Shown piece after piece: positions 62,064 through 64,000 of a stretch of 64,000 bases of DNA. A program made the translations under genes and the position numbers. Position 1 is the stretch's first letter. Every line of letters begins with the position of its first letter. The DNA comes from Paraglaciecola algarum (GTDB taxonomy: Bacteria > Pseudomonadota > Gammaproteobacteria > Enterobacterales > Alteromonadaceae): assembly GCF_021532655.1 (NCBI RefSeq), contig NZ_JAKGAS010000006.1, positions 245,274-309,273 of the forward strand, written 5' to 3'. The notes under the pieces are model-generated. The model had not been told where the DNA came from and searched no databases. It saw only the letters and a program-made list of their open reading frames with translations.

Positions 62064-63806
62064 GTGTTTTCTAGATTATTTTACCTTTCGTTAAGTTTCG
62101 TTATTTCGATACAGTTATTACATGCCAAAACACCAAGAGAAGATCGAGAGCCAGAGGCAGCAACGGGCTACCAAGATAAGAAAGCTTTTAGGGCCGACGA
62201 ATATATGGTGGTTGCGGCTAACCCTTATGCTTCTTGGGCAGGAAAGAATATACTCAAACAAGGCGGTAGTGCAATAGACGCCGCTGTAGCAGTTCAAGCC
62301 ATGTTAACGTTAGTAGAGCCGCAATCTTCAGGAATTGGTGGCGGTAGTTTCATTCTATATTGGGATAATAAAGCTAAAAAACTACATACTTTTGATGGTA
62401 GAGAAACGGCCCCTAGCAAAGCCAATATTGATTTGTTTTTAGACAATAATAAACCAGTAAAGTGGATGGATGCAGTTGTTGGCGGTAGATCAGTTGGTGT
62501 ACCGGGTACGCTAAAAGCGCTAAATATGGCCCATGAAGAGTTTGGCAATATGCCCTGGGGGAAATTATTTGATGATAGTATTAACCTATCCCATAAAGGG
62601 TTTACTGTATCAAAGCGGTTAGCCTCATTACTCGAAAAAGAATTGCATCCAGGATTAAGAAAATTTAGAAGCTCGTCAGTATACTTTTATCCAAATGGGA
62701 AAGGGTTAAAATTGGGCCAAGTTAAAAAGAATGGCGCACTAGCTAGAGTATTGATGGACGTTGCAAAAAATGGAATAGAGTCGTTTTATACCGGCCCTTT
62801 AGCTGAAAAAATAGTTAAAACAGTTGAGTTTTCAAGTATCAACCCCGGACTATTGAGAACCAATGACTTAGCAAATTATAAGGCGGTTAAACGAAGCCCT
62901 GTATGTGGAAGTTATAAAGAGTATAAAATTTGTGGAATGGCGCCACCTAGCTCAGGTGGAGTAAACGTTTTGCAAATACTTCGCTTGTTAGAGCCATATA
63001 ATTTATCTCAATACGCTCCCAACTCAATCGATGCTATACATCTTTTTACCCAAGCTTCTAGGTTAGCCTACGCTGATAGAGAATTGTATATCGCTGATAT
63101 GGACTTTACCCATTTACCCTTTAGTGCCATGGTCAGTTACCGTTATTTAAAAGACAGGTCGAAGAAAATTGAATTAAATAAAGACATGGGAAAAACCCGC
63201 GCGGGTAAACCTTTTCCACAAATGAATTTTGTTAATGCGGATGCTTACGAGTTACCTAACACCAGTCATTTCTCGATTATTGATAAACAAGGAAATGCAA
63301 TTTCTGTTACATCTAGCATTGAGTTTGCTTTTGGTTCAGGCTTGATGGTTGAAGGGTTTCTTTTGAATAATCAATTAACAGATTTTTCATTTAATCCTTA
63401 TAGAAATAGTCAAGCTGTATTAAATCGGGTTGAACCGAATAAACGTCCCCGCAGCGCCATGAGCCCAACTATGGTCTTTAACAATAAAGAACAGTTGGTT
63501 GCAGCCCTTGGGTCACCTGGTGGTAGTCGAATTATTAGTTATGTTGCACAAACTTTGATTGGGATGTTGGATTGGGGCTTGGATATTCAACAAGCGATAA
63601 ACTTACCTAAAGTGACAAATCGCAATGATTATACCGCTCTAGAATCTAATACCGAGATTGTTGAACTTAAAGGTAACCTAGAAAATAGGGGGCATAGTGT
63701 TAAAGTTCGTGAACTAAACAGTGGCTTACTCGGCTTTGAAATTAACAATGGTAAAATTGTCGGTGGGGCAGATCCTAGAAGAGAAGGGGTGGCAGTAGGT
63801 GAATAA
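62064..63806 (+). CDS. ggt: Gamma-glutamyltransferase
   Basis: Ggt cleaves the gamma-glutamyl bond of glutathione in the periplasm after self-processing. The 580-residue precursor has a signal peptide (about residues 1-21, ending LLHA), GGSAIDAAVAVQAML near 66-80, GIGGGSFILYWD near 90-101, and the nucleophilic Thr in ELPNTSHFSIID near 393-404, which begins the small subunit; GSPGGSRI near 473-480 forms the oxyanion loop. The start is GTG; the upstream ribosome site is weak. The gene ends about 120 bases before the IS remnant and is intact. Confidence 0.93.
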   Translation: MFSRLFYLSLSFVISIQLLHAKTPREDREPEAATGYQDKKAFRADEYMVVAANPYASWAGKNILKQGGSAIDAAVAVQAMLTLVEPQSSGIGGGSFILYWDNKAKKLHTFDGRETAPSKANIDLFLDNNKPVKWMDAVVGGRSVGVPGTLKALNMAHEEFGNMPWGKLFDDSINLSHKGFTVSKRLASLLEKELHPGLRKFRSSSVYFYPNGKGLKLGQVKKNGALARVLMDVAKNGIESFYTGPLAEKIVKTVEFSSINPGLLRTNDLANYKAVKRSPVCGSYKEYKICGMAPPSSGGVNVLQILRLLEPYNLSQYAPNSIDAIHLFTQASRLAYADRELYIADMDFTHLPFSAMVSYRYLKDRSKKIELNKDMGKTRAGKPFPQMNFVNADAYELPNTSHFSIIDKQGNAISVTSSIEFAFGSGLMVEGFLLNNQLTDFSFNPYRNSQAVLNRVEPNKRPRSAMSPTMVFNNKEQLVAALGSPGGSRIISYVAQTLIGMLDWGLDIQQAINLPKVTNRNDYTALESNTEIVELKGNLENRGHSVKVRELNSGLLGFEINNGKIVGGADPRREGVAVGE

Positions 63807-63923
63807 TGATTAACTGAATTAGGATTTAAGTTCATTTATGTCCGAATGTTGTTTCAAACTCCATGTAGATAGTAAGTTTTTTATTTGTTTGTATTCTATT
63901 TGTATTTTACCCGCATCATTATG

Positions 63924-64000
63924 TGTTCTGCGCAACTAAATCAGGACACTTTTCTTAAGGAACTTTGCTCATACTCTACTGGCGACAGATTACCATTAGT
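63924..64000 (-). mobile_element. End of an IS3-family insertion sequence, cut by window edge
   Basis: The last 77 bases read, on the minus strand, as the end of an IS3-type transposase gene followed by an IS-end-like TGTTCTGCGCAACTAAATCA (63924-63943, plus strand), whose pattern resembles terminal repeats of IS3-group elements. The rest lies beyond the window. The exact outer base (63922 or 63924) and any target duplication cannot be fixed without the other end. Confidence 0.7.
63941..64000 (-). CDS. IS3-family transposase OrfB, C-terminal fragment
   Basis: Nineteen codons and a TGA are visible: TNGNLSPVEYEQSSLRKVS. The NLSPVEYE stretch is typical of the end of IS3-family OrfB (DDE integrase-type) transposases. 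The catalytic part is outside the window, so activity cannot be judged. Confidence 0.7.
   Translation of the reverse strand, partial: TNGNLSPVEYEQSSLRKVS

Overview
The window looks like chromosome of a marine gammaproteobacterium of the order Alteromonadales, probably near Paraglaciecola, Glaciecola or Aliiglaciecola. The genus is an inference from AT-rich DNA, TonB-dependent uptake, many secreted polysaccharide enzymes, a GlpT-type transporter and the ybfF-fldA-fur order; no marker gene fixes it. Nearly all of it is intact, densely coded chromosome. The only mobile DNA seen is the end of an IS3-type element at the right edge. No rRNA, tRNA, CRISPR array or prophage was seen.

Layout. 1-2.2 kb: a PAS sensor gene cut by the left edge, and a polyphosphate kinase 2. 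2.3-12.3 kb: overlapping recC-recB-recD followed by a DnaJ-related gene. 12.4-19.2 kb: a GH11 xylanase lipoprotein, a flavin reductase with a divergent LysR gene, a membrane ToxR/CadC-like regulator facing a secreted protein of unknown function, TapT and a GNAT acetyltransferase. 19.3-22.6 kb: DUF2750, an unknown protein, a cysteine desulfurase fused to a SufE domain, and a membrane thioredoxin. 22.6-27.2 kb: a secreted NUP-family protein, an AsmA-like protein, and a diguanylate cyclase overlapping a glycosyltransferase. 27.3-33.1 kb: an alpha-L-fucosidase, the uronate genes uxuB-kdgK, and glpT.

33.4-40.2 kb is a probable purine or pyrimidine acquisition locus: a RutR-like TetR regulator, an AzgA-type NCS2 base permease, a small secreted protein, a lipoprotein fusing a NUP domain to a DUF985 cupin, and a TonB-dependent receptor. 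RutR-like palindromes lie upstream of the permease and, more weakly, of the receptor. 41.0-45.9 kb encodes a closed glucosylglycerate cycle (glycerate kinase, GpgP, GpgS, GH13_18 phosphorylase). 46.1-49.7 kb holds a 1087-residue winged-helix/STAND NTPase/TM/TPR protein followed by a 113-residue protein and a terminator, the least explained unit here.

49.8-54.7 kb: a PAS-GGDEF cyclase whose leader can fold over its ribosome site, then a Moco riboswitch and moaA-mobA-moaB-moaC-moaD-moaE. 54.7-57.7 kb: the fur-fldA-ybfF neighbourhood with an added periplasmic binding-protein gene. 57.9-64 kb: a sulfatase, a glycogen-binding-like small protein, a CurA-type reductase, a rhombosortase, gamma-glutamyltransferase and the IS3 end.

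Overall the genes suggest an alga- or particle-associated heterotroph that degrades polysaccharides, scavenges nucleosides and makes glucosylglycerate as an osmolyte or reserve.
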